Assembly (NCBI GenBank): GCA_948470475.1
Contig: OX419337.1
Location: forward strand, 3,583,482 to 3,647,481
Direction of reading: 5' to 3'
DNA: 64,000 bases
From: Galaxea fascicularis
Lineage: Eukaryota; Cnidaria; Anthozoa; Scleractinia; Euphylliidae
The notes beneath the pieces are model-generated. The model made no database searches and was not told the origin of the DNA. It saw only the letters and a list, made by a program, of their open reading frames with translations. The position numbers were made by a program, and so were the translations under genes. Below, one piece after another: positions 38,101 through 43,119 of the stretch. The first letter of the stretch is position 1, and each line of letters begins with the position of its first letter.

Positions 38101-40441
38101 ATAACGGAAGTCTTCGCCTGTCGTTTTTGTTAAATACAACAAAAGCATTATATTTGACAAGAAATAACCAAGAAACGGTGCTTGGTCGAGCATTAAACCT
38201 CAACATCTATCTGTTTCCTGTTATTTGGGAAAGATCATAATAACGGACATCATAGAAGAACTCGTATTTTCCGAAGTATTTCAGCTTTCATTTTAGTTGG
38301 TGGTCATTTCAACGATTTCATCTACAAACTCAAACTTGTACTGCATGCGTGATCAACAGGACCAAGAAAAGTATACTTTAGTGTTACCTGGTACCTAATT
38401 AACCGTTTGGGTGACCTGGCACTGAGATACAAAATATACAATTTGTGGCCTATTCTGTAACTGATACAACTTAATAACAATTTGTTAAATAAATGATCAC
38501 ACCATAAAGGAATTTATCCACAAAAACTACTGACTCACTAACTGGATGCGTCACGATGACACACTTCTCGGAGAAAAGGAATGTGCTTGAATGTTTGAGG
38601 AATTGACAAGAATGTTGTGGTAAGAGCAGAACTTCTTAATACTCTTAGCAAGGTAAAGTTTTGACGTCGATAGGAAATCAAGTCACCAAAATGACCTTTT
38701 ATCTTTTGCAAATAATAATGATAATAATAATAATAGTAATTGTCATCAGTAATCGGCTAAAATCGGATCAGTAATTATTGACAGCTACAAATTGAGGCAA
38801 AAACGAGAAATATCGTCCTAAAATTAAGCAGTGGTTTATTTAATTATCTCTTCAGTCCATTACCAAGACTTATAAACGCCTGGAAAGAAATTTTGACTAG
38901 GTCATATCGATTCCGGGTGGTACATTGTTATTCTGCTAATAAACTGCCAACAATATTCATGATGTTATGCCAAGCAAACCATCACAGAGGAGCAAATAAG
39001 GAAATCGCATAATTTTTTACTAGTTGCGTTGAAACAGCTTGGTTGATTGCTGAGTTGCAGCGAAAGAATAGCAAAGTGTTTTAGCTCTTTAAAAAATACA
39101 GCACTTGAAGCGGACAGACATTTTTGAAATTACCGTAGGTTCTACTGAACTTACAGCCTTAAAAACACTCAACGCCTATCAAGAGTTTACTAGATTCTCT
39201 GAACAGGTTTTGACCTCATAGTATAGTACAAAGGCGTCCAGTGAAACCAAGTTTGTTTTGGGCTAACGCGGAATTCTGGTCCTAAGAAAGTAGGACTAAA
39301 AATTGTCAAAGTATTATGGAACGTGAACAGAATAACTGTACGCTGTCAAGACGAGCGCTCCGACTACAAGTCGTCATGTGCCGCTCTAATGTTAGGCTTG
39401 CAAATTTCCACGTACTGAATGAACACTTTTGTTTCGAGGTTAGTTTTTTTCTCCAACTTACCTCAGATGTGCATCTTTTTTATCGATCTGCCGGTTGTTA
39501 GAAGTTGAACAAATTATTGGATTGGGTTGTTTTTGTTCCGCTAGATTAGCACGAAATCTTGAATGCCGTGGCTGACCGAATACAAAGCCGATATTAGGGC
39601 CTGGAGGCAAACAAAGCTACCAGTGGTTTGGGTAATTAACTCCGCGGTATGTGGCTATGGAAAAGGATGTGCGTCGACGCAGAAGCGATCCAAATAAAAT
39701 TACTTATCGCCAGAAATTTCAGTCAATCATAATTTAAGGGAGTCGACTGAAAGCGCCAGAGGAATACAACATGGAAAGGCAGTGATTCGGCGGGATGCGT
39801 TTGACGACAGCAGAGCGAGCATTTTCGTGTCTTAGTGAGTTGTGTTTGTTTAAAACGAATCGTATGTGTGCTTTGAATGCATTAAAAGGAACAGTGTGCT
39901 TTGCTTAAGGTTTGGTACCAGACTCGAAAATAACTAACATTAGCAACGAGAATACCAGTTGCTTTTCGTTCGAAATGTTTAATTAATCAGAATTACGAAA
40001 AACAACTGAAAATGCACCGAAAGTAATTTCATAGTTCATGCCAACGACAAATGCCCTAATCCTTGCTAGTTTTCGTTTGGAACTTTAAAGCGAAATGAAG
40101 AAAAACTTAAGGCATACATAGACGCAATATTTGGACTAATTTTTGACTGAGTTGCCATGACCGCGGCCCTCTTATCCCTTAGCCTGGTGCGTACGTTATT
40201 TTATATTGCGAGCTCTATGTGTGAAAAGTAAAACTGGGTCCCAGCGTGGTGAACATATAACAAACTTTGTCGACTCTCTCTGTAGTCGGACCTAGTCAGC
40301 ATTGTTATTCTATTTCACAAGTAACTTATAATTATAACAGGTAACCGCGCTTACCATGCCTAATTATCCAGTGTTATAAAAAGGACACTTAATCTCCCAT
40401 TTAAATTACATTGACGAAAATAACATATACGACTTACCCAT
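1..40441 (-). CDS. Gene A: tandem-kinase, Ig and giant coiled-coil protein (3' end beyond window)
   Basis: Thirty-one minus-strand exons join with GT-AG borders and unbroken phase: ATG exon 40438-40441, then 36456-36865, 34021-34063, 32576-32672, seven kinase 1 exons, two tail exons, Ig1, linker, Ig2, acidic exon, seven kinase 2 exons, two linker exons, and coiled-coil exons down to 1-124, which continues off the left edge. The model encodes at least 3,038 residues. Both kinases are closest in motif style to MLCK, titin and obscurin (HLDLKP catalytic loop). The Ig pair between the kinases recalls obscurin/UNC-89 and SPEG, but there is no FN3 domain, and a coiled coil of about 2,000 residues follows. 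The likely role is a cytoskeleton-associated rod with kinase activity; that is inferred. I do not recognise a named orthologue. Exon coordinates come from reading splice sites by eye; no transcript was available. Confidence 0.85.
305..712. repeat. GAYAAT-type hexamer/trinucleotide microsatellite
   Basis: About 400 bases of degenerate (GACAAT)n, (GATAAT)n and (GAT)n lie in the gene A intron between 124 and 1358. Both strands appear open across it only because the repeat lacks stops. Confidence 0.9.
897..922. repeat. (AAT)n microsatellite
   Basis: A short pure run of AAT triplets turning into TA repeats, inside a gene A intron. Confidence 0.8.
1358..1891 (-). CDS. Gene A coiled-coil exon with basic patch
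   Basis: The 534-base phase 0-0 exon starts at a ttgtag acceptor (KMEQTKPSLRSPTIEDI). It contains a coiled coil (KHVQALHRKIAKDEENLALV), a Ser-rich loop, a basic cluster (FKRRRLHTVEG) that could serve as a nuclear or membrane signal, and a final helix NRRIFELEQ. The donor (gttggt) is weak. Reading through it gives a stop at 1289 (LAKEAF), so an alternative C-terminus is possible. The phase fit to the exon at 1-124 supports splicing. Confidence 0.78.
2034..2390. repeat. Tetranucleotide satellite (CAGT)n, (CAAT)n and degenerate CAGC/CCGT
   Basis: About 12 CAGT units, then about 16 CAAT units, then some 240 bases of decayed CAGC, CAGT and CCGT units fill most of the intron between exons 1358-1891 and 2465-6325. 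It is probably length-variable between individuals. Confidence 0.92.
2465..6325 (-). CDS. Gene A giant coiled-coil exon (1,287 codons)
   Basis: A single uninterrupted 3,861-base phase 0-0 exon encodes almost pure coiled coil. A short non-helical head (AKPVKPVVEREFVARNENQ, with DVTGQMENSE further on) leads in, and a Ser/Pro-rich end (SPVKQDQQLTKESD...NSPQ) leads out. A repeated unit with the core (I/V)EILRxENxxLLxxVxEF recurs near 5227, 5065, 4853, 4690 and 4461, spaced alternately by about 54 and 71-76 codons. The exon is far longer than its neighbours, suggesting an exon grown by internal duplication or a retroposed segment. If the gtagga donor is ignored, the frame ends near 2396. Confidence 0.9.
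6326..7545 (-). other. Gene A intron, no gene seen
   Basis: A 1.2 kb intron. A stretch near 7247-7290 (GGCCAAGTGGTCAA) resembles the A box of tRNA-derived SINEs, but no convincing B box follows at the right distance. Nothing else is recognised. Confidence 0.5.
7546..7973 (-). CDS. Gene A coiled-coil rod, second segment
   Basis: The 428-base exon encodes about 142 residues, including LEDDLDDKEAELDELKKKME, a heptad-rich run. A non-helical basic gap (GKGDGKQNSSKRGED) lies in the middle. It has a ctctag acceptor and a gtgacg donor after RSKQ. If the donor is not used, the frame runs six more codons to a stop at 7525, a potential short isoform ending VTKIAC. Confidence 0.85.
8473..9447 (-). CDS. 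Gene A coiled-coil rod, first segment
   Basis: A 975-base exon encodes about 325 residues of dense heptad coiled coil (for example KELVSKLQNAERENQLLEAK and DELIQKNKKNALTTKALQEE), ending in a Thr/Pro-rich break (EKTTPTTNHRGS). Acceptor ctacag and donor gtatgt are clear. It resembles myosin-tail and CENP-type coiled coils only in composition, so homology cannot be judged from this. It directly follows the kinase 2 linker and probably dimerises the protein. Confidence 0.88.
9489..9810. repeat. MITE remnants in a gene A intron
   Basis: A GC-rich fragment at 9489-9556 (ending in tattcgcaggctag) resembles ends of other palindromic elements here. The stretch 9748-9810 (GAGTTGATAATGTAAAAT to CGAGCGTTAGCC) is a single arm of the palindromic element found complete at 12659-12807. 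Confidence 0.65.
9942..9999 (-). CDS. Gene A linker exon before the coiled-coil rod
   Basis: The 58-base exon, with a tttcag acceptor and gtaatc donor, encodes SELTFDDTSNASPTEKKRL. It ends in phase 1 and joins exactly to the coiled-coil exon ending at 9447. It is Ser/Thr-rich and likely flexible. Confidence 0.7.
10894..10918. repeat. Perfect 25-base palindrome
   Basis: AATTTGGGATAC, a central T, then GTATCCCAAATT form a perfect 12-bp dyad inside a gene A intron. No function is assigned; it may be a small transposon footprint or a binding site. Confidence 0.6.
11154..11166 (-). CDS. Possible alternative micro-exon of gene A
   Basis: Thirteen bases encoding KRQP plus one base sit between a pyrimidine-rich acceptor (ttctaaag) and a perfect CAG-gtaagt donor. 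Its length modulo three equals that of the 58-base exon at 9942-9999. Either exon alone keeps frame, but both together would create a stop. It could be a mutually exclusive exon or a chance splice-like site; a longer version reaching about 11215 is also possible. Confidence 0.25.
11885..12127. repeat. Tandem pair of hairpin repeats
   Basis: Two related units (about 11885-11953 and 12061-12127) share TTGCGGAATATC(C/G)CCTGATTTTA at the left and (A/G)TCAGGCGATA at the right. Within each unit the ends are inverted complements, so each can form a hairpin. The copies lie about 177 bases apart, probably MITE-derived. Confidence 0.7.
12450..12494 (-). CDS. Gene A linker exon after kinase 2
   Basis: Fifteen codons, phase 0-0, with a ttgcag acceptor and gtgagt donor, encode SPGFTGKKKSKHFSE. 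The peptide is basic and carries no recognised motif. It starts the spacer between kinase 2 and the coiled-coil rod. Confidence 0.7.
12659..12807. repeat. Palindromic MITE
   Basis: Arms of about 65 bases begin GAGTTGATAATGTAAATTG and meet near GAGCGTTAGC...GCTAACGCTC around a short spacer. One arm also occurs alone at 9748-9810, showing a repeat family. Confidence 0.85.
13222..18570 (-). CDS. Kinase 2 of gene A, MLCK/titin type with DFS motif, seven exons
   Basis: The exons are 18370-18570, 17133-17268, 16570-16693, 16300-16348, 14833-14859, 14306-14455 and 13222-13267. The glycine loop (GRGRFGIV), ATP lysine (RFCAK), alpha-C glutamate (FKREIDVM), catalytic HLDLKPQN and APEIVNYEPVTLSADMW are all present. 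The DFG motif reads DFS (LIDFSLTRKF), so the flexible glycine is replaced. The domain closes with QRMTVDECLQHEWIK. The last five exons are 124, 49, 27, 150 and 46 bases, against 124, 49, 27, 153 and 46 in kinase 1, showing an internal duplication. No calmodulin-type tail follows. Activity may be reduced or altered; loss is not certain because the Asp is intact. Confidence 0.92.
13778..14045. mobile_element. TIR element, 268 bp, ends AACGGGGGGTGACAACT
   Basis: The left terminal repeat at 13778-13802 and the right at 14022-14045 match over about 24 bases with one or two differences. No transposase is inside. It sits in the intron between kinase 2 exons and is a non-autonomous DNA transposon of unknown superfamily. 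Confidence 0.8.
15019..15343. mobile_element. TIR element, 325 bp, ends CAGGAGCCCATCAC
   Basis: Long imperfect arms share CAGGAGCCCATCAC, GGAGCGTACAACT and a GTCACGGC/AGCGATTTATTT block on opposite strands. No coding capacity. It lies in a kinase 2 intron. Confidence 0.8.
19109..19244 (-). CDS. Gene A acidic linker and start of kinase 2
   Basis: The 136-base exon encodes a highly acidic stretch (SEGEDESEESEDDDVFVPK) followed by KVREDDVQKFYCIEEEVG, the first beta strand of kinase 2. It ends two bases into an Arg codon completed by the next exon to give GRGRFGIV. Acceptor gcttag and donor gtaagt are good. Confidence 0.85.
19995..20070. repeat. ATGTGATGTGAGACATGTGACA-like tandem repeat
   Basis: Three or more degenerate units built from GTGAGACATGTGATGTGA and ACAAACATGTG, next to the inverted repeat that follows. 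Confidence 0.7.
20121..20459. mobile_element. TIR element, 339 bp, ends TTACTGTATGCTTTGCC
   Basis: Nearly 100-base arms (20121-20217 and about 20361-20459) are inverted complements, running from TTACTGTATGC through GAGTATGATGTTATTTAAAC. No coding capacity. The right arm ends 61 bases below the Ig2 exon. Confidence 0.88.
20521..20802 (-). CDS. Ig domain 2 of gene A (I-set)
   Basis: This exon has the same 282-base length and phase (1-1) as Ig domain 1. It shows TLEVVVSGNSPYELEWFKNA, then GRYTLVIRDCEDDDTGEYCC and NEAGRVTCAGWLTVE. The B-strand Cys is again Val. The strong match to Ig1, including DDD(S/T)GEYCC and NEAGR(I/V)TC, indicates exon duplication. The 3' border is a gtataa donor. A long inverted repeat lies just downstream in the intron. 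Confidence 0.92.
20947..21003 (-). CDS. Gene A acidic linker between the Ig domains
   Basis: A 57-base phase 1-1 exon with a ttgcag acceptor and gtgagt donor encodes LSKSEETEDEEHGVDSSI. It is acidic and serine-rich, a likely flexible spacer and possible phosphorylation site. It joins Ig1 to Ig2 without breaking frame. Its length is a multiple of three, so skipping it would keep the frame. Confidence 0.75.
21424..21705 (-). CDS. Ig domain 1 of gene A (I-set)
   Basis: A single 282-base phase 1-1 exon encodes the whole domain. Typical features are EGETVSLEV, the central Trp in LEWFKDD, RYSLTIRDAEDDDSGEYCC, and NEAGRITCTAKLSV. The B-strand position normally held by Cys reads Val, while the F-strand Cys is present, so the usual intradomain disulphide is missing, as in many intracellular I-set domains. 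It is the twin of Ig domain 2 in exon length and phase. Confidence 0.92.
21730..21905. repeat. Simple repeats (AAT)n and (ATCC/GTCC)n
   Basis: AT-rich trinucleotide runs at about 21738-21780 and (GTCC)(ATCC)n at about 21868-21903 lie in the intron above Ig1. Confidence 0.8.
22123..24143 (-). CDS. Autoinhibitory and calmodulin-binding tail of kinase 1, two exons
   Basis: Exons 24069-24143 (25 codons) and 22123-22342 (220 bases) follow kinase 1 in frame. Across the junction they give AKRRWQKSVNALVAVRRLSS, very like the tail of smooth-muscle MLCK in which a basic amphipathic helix binds calmodulin and blocks the active site. An upstream KKLKHFL segment matches the MLCK KKxKK(F/Y) linker. The rest of the second exon is low complexity and acidic (KEEEDEEDSVDEGG). 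Known family behaviour suggests calcium/calmodulin activation of kinase 1; that is inferred from the motif. Confidence 0.85.
22343..24068 (-). other. Gene A intron between calmodulin-tail exons
   Basis: A 1.7 kb intron splitting the calmodulin-binding helix. A 9-bp hairpin (CACTTGGTA/TACCAAGTG, about 22627-22664) is present. No other gene is seen. Confidence 0.6.
24780..31056 (-). CDS. Kinase 1 of gene A, MLCK/titin type, seven exons
   Basis: The exons are 30844-31056, 30008-30146, 29478-29601, 27777-27825, 27099-27125, 25775-25927 and 24780-24825. All key Ser/Thr kinase residues are present: glycine loop GKGKFGVV, ATP lysine in VYAAK, alpha-C glutamate in MREINIM, catalytic HLDLKPEN, metal-binding LIDFGLA, and APEAVNFEAISLATDMW in the P+1 region. 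The C-lobe continues with LSGLSPLLGDDNNETL, a classic MLCK/titin signature, and closes with LEHEWMK. The domain spans roughly residues 171-435 of the model, so it is full length and probably active. It would phosphorylate a Ser/Thr substrate; myosin regulatory light chain is the obvious guess from family, but it is not demonstrated. Confidence 0.92.
25020..25190. repeat. Palindromic MITE with CpG hairpin core
   Basis: Arms of about 48 bases (TAAATACCTCTTACTA to CCGTACTGTAAGTTACGGA and its complement) flank an inner hairpin GGCCCAAGCGCG...CGCGCGGGCC. A further short inverted repeat (GCGGGCCGTA/TACGGCCCGC) lies at 25241-25270. Confidence 0.85.
26371..26604 (+). mobile_element. tRNA-derived SINE
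   Basis: An A-box-like block (TGGCTAAAGGCGCTGG) is followed by a B box GGTTCAAATCC at 26420-26430, a tRNA-unrelated body, and a tail AAGTATTTATTTATTTT. The spacing suits a Pol III promoter. It is inserted in a kinase 1 intron opposite to the gene A sense. Confidence 0.8.
27494..27677. repeat. Palindromic MITE
   Basis: The outer arms carry TAGCCTGC.../GCAGGCTA and the inner arms GATTTGC...GGATGGCGCGCGGTCAAA and TTTGACCGCGCGCCATTG...GCAAATC. No coding capacity. Confidence 0.8.
28338..28482. repeat. Palindromic MITE
   Basis: Arms begin ATGGTAATTGAACT and meet at a CpG-rich core (CGAACTCGCGCTGCGCGCTCG). The arms carry TGCAATTT(G)GTCT on opposite strands. Confidence 0.8.
31503..32107. mobile_element. 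TIR element, about 605 bp, ends AGGC(T/C)CTGTCCACAC
   Basis: Terminal repeats AGGCTCTGTCCACAC (left) and GTGTGGACAGGGCCT (right) frame AT-rich sequence with repeated GTAAACG motifs. No transposase ORF is visible. The second element at 31754-31932 is inserted within it, so this one is older. Confidence 0.85.
31754..31932. mobile_element. Nested palindromic MITE, ends AATAGGCCATTTCCGAG
   Basis: Nearly perfect arms of about 75 bases share AATAGGCCATTTCCGAG and TTCAAAGCGAGTCTAAGTGC on opposite strands. It lies wholly inside the larger element. A related copy is at 51526-51718. Confidence 0.88.
32576..32672 (-). CDS. Gene A exon 4: leader and start of kinase 1
   Basis: The 97-base exon encodes an acidic, proline-containing leader (ASEIDLELEPRPPVML) and then DFFDIHDEIGK, the first strand of the kinase fold leading into the glycine loop. 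It has an excellent acceptor (atttcag) and a gtaagg donor. It ends two bases into a Lys codon that is completed by the next exon to give GKGKFGVV. Confidence 0.85.
33594..33714. repeat. Palindromic MITE, ends TGGGCCGAGTTGCTC
   Basis: Arms TGGGCCGAGTTGCTCAAAGC with TGGTTAGCGCTAACC and their complements surround a short spacer. It lies in a gene A intron. Confidence 0.85.
34021..34063 (-). CDS. Gene A exon 3: linker before kinase 1
   Basis: Forty-three bases between a ttgtag acceptor and a gtggga donor encode DPAYSNVRGEIFTS and one leftover base. It links either N-terminal exon to the kinase 1 leader. No domain is recognised. Confidence 0.75.
35144..35182 (-). CDS. Possible alternative first exon of gene A
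   Basis: An ATG at 35182-35180 (G at -3 and +4) opens 13 codons, MERIFEHLSTIFE, ending in phase 0 before a gttggt donor. That joins in frame to the exon 34021-34063, in competition with exon 36456-36865. A transcript starting here would make the kinase protein without the N-terminal coiled coil. A short upstream ORF ends four bases before this ATG. The evidence is phase fit plus codon context only; the donor is not ideal, so this could be coincidence. Confidence 0.35.
35187..35252 (-). promoter_or_regulatory. Upstream ORF before the alternative gene A start
   Basis: A 21-codon ORF starts at 35252 and stops at 35187, four bases before the alternative start ATG. Its own ATG has A at -3. If this exon is used, the uORF would be expected to limit translation of the main frame. 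This depends on the alternative exon being real. Confidence 0.3.
36456..36865 (-). CDS. Gene A exon 2: N-terminal coiled coil
   Basis: This 410-base exon encodes residues 2-138. It has an acceptor (ttcaag) and a gtacga donor, and it ends in phase 0. The peptide is a strong heptad coiled coil rich in E, K, L and Q, with runs such as RNEAIEERDKATVL and IEQEKCLQEKEDALALLKEF. Similar RDxAI/RDxAV runs occur in the coiled coil of gene B. The exon joins in frame to 34021-34063. Its role is probably self-association or docking at the N-terminus. It would be skipped in transcripts that start at the alternative exon at 35144-35182. Confidence 0.75.
36866..40437 (-). other. Gene A intron 1 (3.6 kb)
   Basis: No convincing exon is seen on either strand. 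It is AT-rich, with a short (TAA)n-like run near 38706-38735. Several open frames of 60-67 codons are present, but none resembles a protein family or carries paired splice sites. Confidence 0.6.
40438..40441 (-). CDS. Gene A first coding exon (ATG G) and 5' UTR side
   Basis: The start codon at 40441-40439 lies in the context GAAAATGG, a good Kozak match with A at -3 and G at +4. A consensus donor (gtaagt) follows after one further base. The single leftover G completes the first codon of the exon ending at 36865, giving a protein that begins MGLSELEELQQRC. Upstream bases near 40442-40475 are probably 5' UTR; a possible acceptor lies near 40479, so the transcript may start further up. The fit of start, donor and phase is the evidence. 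The next exon is 3.6 kb away. Confidence 0.6.
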
Positions 40442-40529
40442 TTTCTTCTGTTTCGATCTCCTGGGATCTGTCAGAGCAATGTTTTGGATGTATTACAGCT
40501 GACTTAATGAAGCATTCCTTTCACATCAA

Positions 40530-40558
40530 AGAGAGTGTTATTTCAAACAACACTCTCT
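40530..40558. repeat. 10-bp perfect inverted repeat upstream of gene A start
   Basis: AGAGAGTGTT (40530-40539) and AACACTCTCT (40549-40558) form perfect arms around a 9-base spacer, about 90 bases upstream of the gene A ATG. It may be a protein-binding palindrome or a 5' UTR hairpin; no function is shown. Confidence 0.5.
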
Positions 40559-40908
40559 GAATGATCTGTTGGATTCAAACTAGGAACTTGTAATTAACTG
40601 AATGCCAATTATCTCTTCGGTGAATAAATTTCCACCCCAGAAACTCATGGTCTTTGTATATTCCCTTGTAACAATTGCTAACTGTTAGTTGGACGCCAAC
40701 CAGTTTCAGTTTTACAAGGAAACGCTGACTATCATTCTTGTGCGATGTGACTGATATAAATCCCAAAAAGGTCCCCAAGTAAGAACTGTTTCAAATGCAG
40801 ACGGCCTGAGCTTGCATATATTGGAAACCATAAGCCGCATGTGGACATAACTACATCCTAATGTCAACTTTGTAGTTCAATTGCCTTAACATTCCAAACT
40901 TTGGTATT

Positions 40909-41357
40909 ATGATGGAAATAGCTCTGGCAATAGCCGCACCTATTCTGGAAAAACTTGAACAAAGAAAACACGCTGGCTGTTTGAAAGGCTGTTCACGAGA
41001 ACCCTGTATTGTCTGTAAAACAAACAACTCGAGGGGTTTGAGATGTTTTTTCCGCACTGGATATGCGTTTGTTTTGATCTCCTTCTGTTGTCCATTTTGA
41101 TTAACAGTTTTCTTAAGTGTTTTTATCATTGAATTTGATCCCACTCTTTCAGCGACTAGCCCTCGTTATTGGTTCCGACAGTATCACTGACAAGTAACAA
41201 TTGCGCAAGTGTAATACGTATTAGTACTGCGTGTAGTGTAAATGTTGCGTCCTGTAAATAAAATTGCATTAAAAATAAATAAATTAATTAATGTAAAACC
41301 AAAATAATAATAATAAGAAATAAATAAAGTTTTCCCTTGCAAAAAAAAAAAAAAAAA
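40909..41357 (+). pseudogene. Retroposed polyadenylated segment with short ORF
   Basis: A 63-codon plus-strand ORF (40909-41100, beginning MMEIALAIAAPILEKLEQRK, Cys-rich towards its end) is followed by AT-rich DNA, an AATAAA at about 41326 and, about 15 bases on, a run of 17 A at 41341-41357. The pattern is that of a reverse-transcribed mRNA or LINE/SINE end inserted between genes A and B. The source is not recognised. It could alternatively be a small real gene with a genomic A run. Confidence 0.4.
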
Positions 41358-41919
41358 TCACTGATAACTTAACCAACTGACCACGAGTTCACAATTTTCA
41401 GTTTCTTCTCTTTTGTTAAAGTTATCAGCAAGCAAATAAGCAATAAAATCGACGATTTCAAAACGAAAGAGGACTTCAAAGCTCCCTTTGGGATATCTTT
41501 GGGTAGCGTCTCAACTTCCCCTCCCCCCACCCCCTCAGTGCTCCCCTCACCTTTCCCTTGGTGTGTGTGGTAATGTTTTGTCCACTTGTATGTACCTTCC
41601 ACATGGATTGACGAGAGAAAACAAGTACCTCTTAATGTCATAATCTGACACGAAACGCATGAATCATGACTGATCATGAGCTAATTTGAATGAATAGTTT
41701 CCGATTATTACCAAGACCCAATCAACTTGTTTAAAAATATTCCTCTTTAATTTCTCTGTATGAATATGAACATAAACAACATAAATTACACCTTAGAGGA
41801 AGCATGAACTTAAAATTATTCCATGCATTTTACGTACAATTTTTATCCTCATTGCATCGAATTACCTGACGTTTACAATTTTCAACTATAACCGATACAT
41901 TAATTATCAACCTTAGAGG

Positions 41920-41925
41920 TTTATT
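41920..41925 (-). terminator. Possible poly(A) signal of gene B
   Basis: AATAAA on the minus strand, about 430 bases past the gene B stop. It is the first canonical hexamer I noticed; use is unproven. Confidence 0.35.
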
Positions 41926-42358
41926 GCATGAAAGATTAGGCATTTCTTTCTTTGGTAGACTAATTTATCTAACATAATACATAAATCTTAGAACAAAAGA
42001 TTGATAACCTCTTTACATTGCCACGTGATCTATAACTATCAATACTTTGTGGAAATCGCTGATTTTAGCAAAATGTTTCAAATATTATCTTGAAATGTTG
42101 AGGGATCTACGATTTAAACTTGAGAATTTTGCGTATCCCAGCACTATCACGGATTCATATCTCATGCAGACTTACTGAGACTGCAAAAAATTTCTTATAG
42201 AAGGCTGAAAAGGAGGCTTGATACAACAGAAATCAAAGGTTTGTGGCGAGAGCACGTTGAGCACGCATACCATTTTATATAAGACACTTTCTTTTACATT
42301 TCCTACGAAGTCTTGCGTTCTCTCAATACTAATTGAATCTGACTCCAAACTTTATGAA

Positions 42359-43119
42359 TCACTTTAGATTAAAAGCAGCCTCTTCCTTCTTCAAATTCTG
42401 GAGTGCGCATGCTACGTCTTCCTTCCTCTCCCCAATACCTAACCGTTCGGTGCGTTCAGTAAGAAATGAGGACAAAAGGACGACTGCTTTCAATCTTAAG
42501 TACTTGAAGTCTGTGATAATCATACTATAATATCGATACGATAGTAGGCTACACTGTTACGACGTCAACTCTGACGTTTCACTGTGGTAAAAGTCCGAAA
42601 CCAGCTTTCATGCATTACCATTACGTTTGTGATCTACTAGTCTCTGGTTTGCAGCAACAACATTTACTTTATACACATGACAAATTATAAATTTAGCTCG
42701 TGTTATCGAGATCACCTAATCTGCAGACTAGTCCGAAATCTTGCTGAGTATTTCGTAAAAGGTCACCTTGCTTGTGTTGCCTGTAACAGAGGGTATTGGT
42801 ACAACATTAGCCTCGTAAAATTTTAGGTAACGCGTGAAAACGAGTTTGGTAATTAATTTTTAAGTAAGAATATGGAAGAACAGTGTACGCAACCTGAAGT
42901 GTCAACCAAAATGAACGCTTACCGTTTTCATCTGTGCTGTTGGCGAAGTCTCTGCTCTCTCGTTTCATAAGTTTGCGATATCTCTGAATGATACTGCGCC
43001 GTTCTGTCGATGCTCTCTTAAGGGTGCTCGGTGAGTCATCACTCATGCGCTCTTCGGACTCTGAATCAAAGCGTTGTAAAGTTTGGGACAGAACTGTGGA
43101 CTCAACGTGTTCTGGAATA
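42359..43119 (-). CDS. Gene B hook region and C-terminus, no GK domain
   Basis: Exons 42923-43119 and 42359-42438. The first encodes SIPEHVESTVLSQTLQRFDS, a Ser/Arg run and RSIIQRYRKLMKRESRDF, like the basic hook between SH3 and GK in MAGUKs. The last adds only IGERKEDVACALQNLKKEEA and a few residues before TGA. Acceptor gttag and phase fit are good. No guanylate-kinase sequence was found in the following DNA before gene A begins. Confidence 0.75.

Noticed and set aside
36001..42358. Guanylate-kinase exons of gene B
   Set aside because: I looked for the GK P-loop and typical GK motifs on the minus strand here and saw none; the last exon of gene B has its own in-frame stop.
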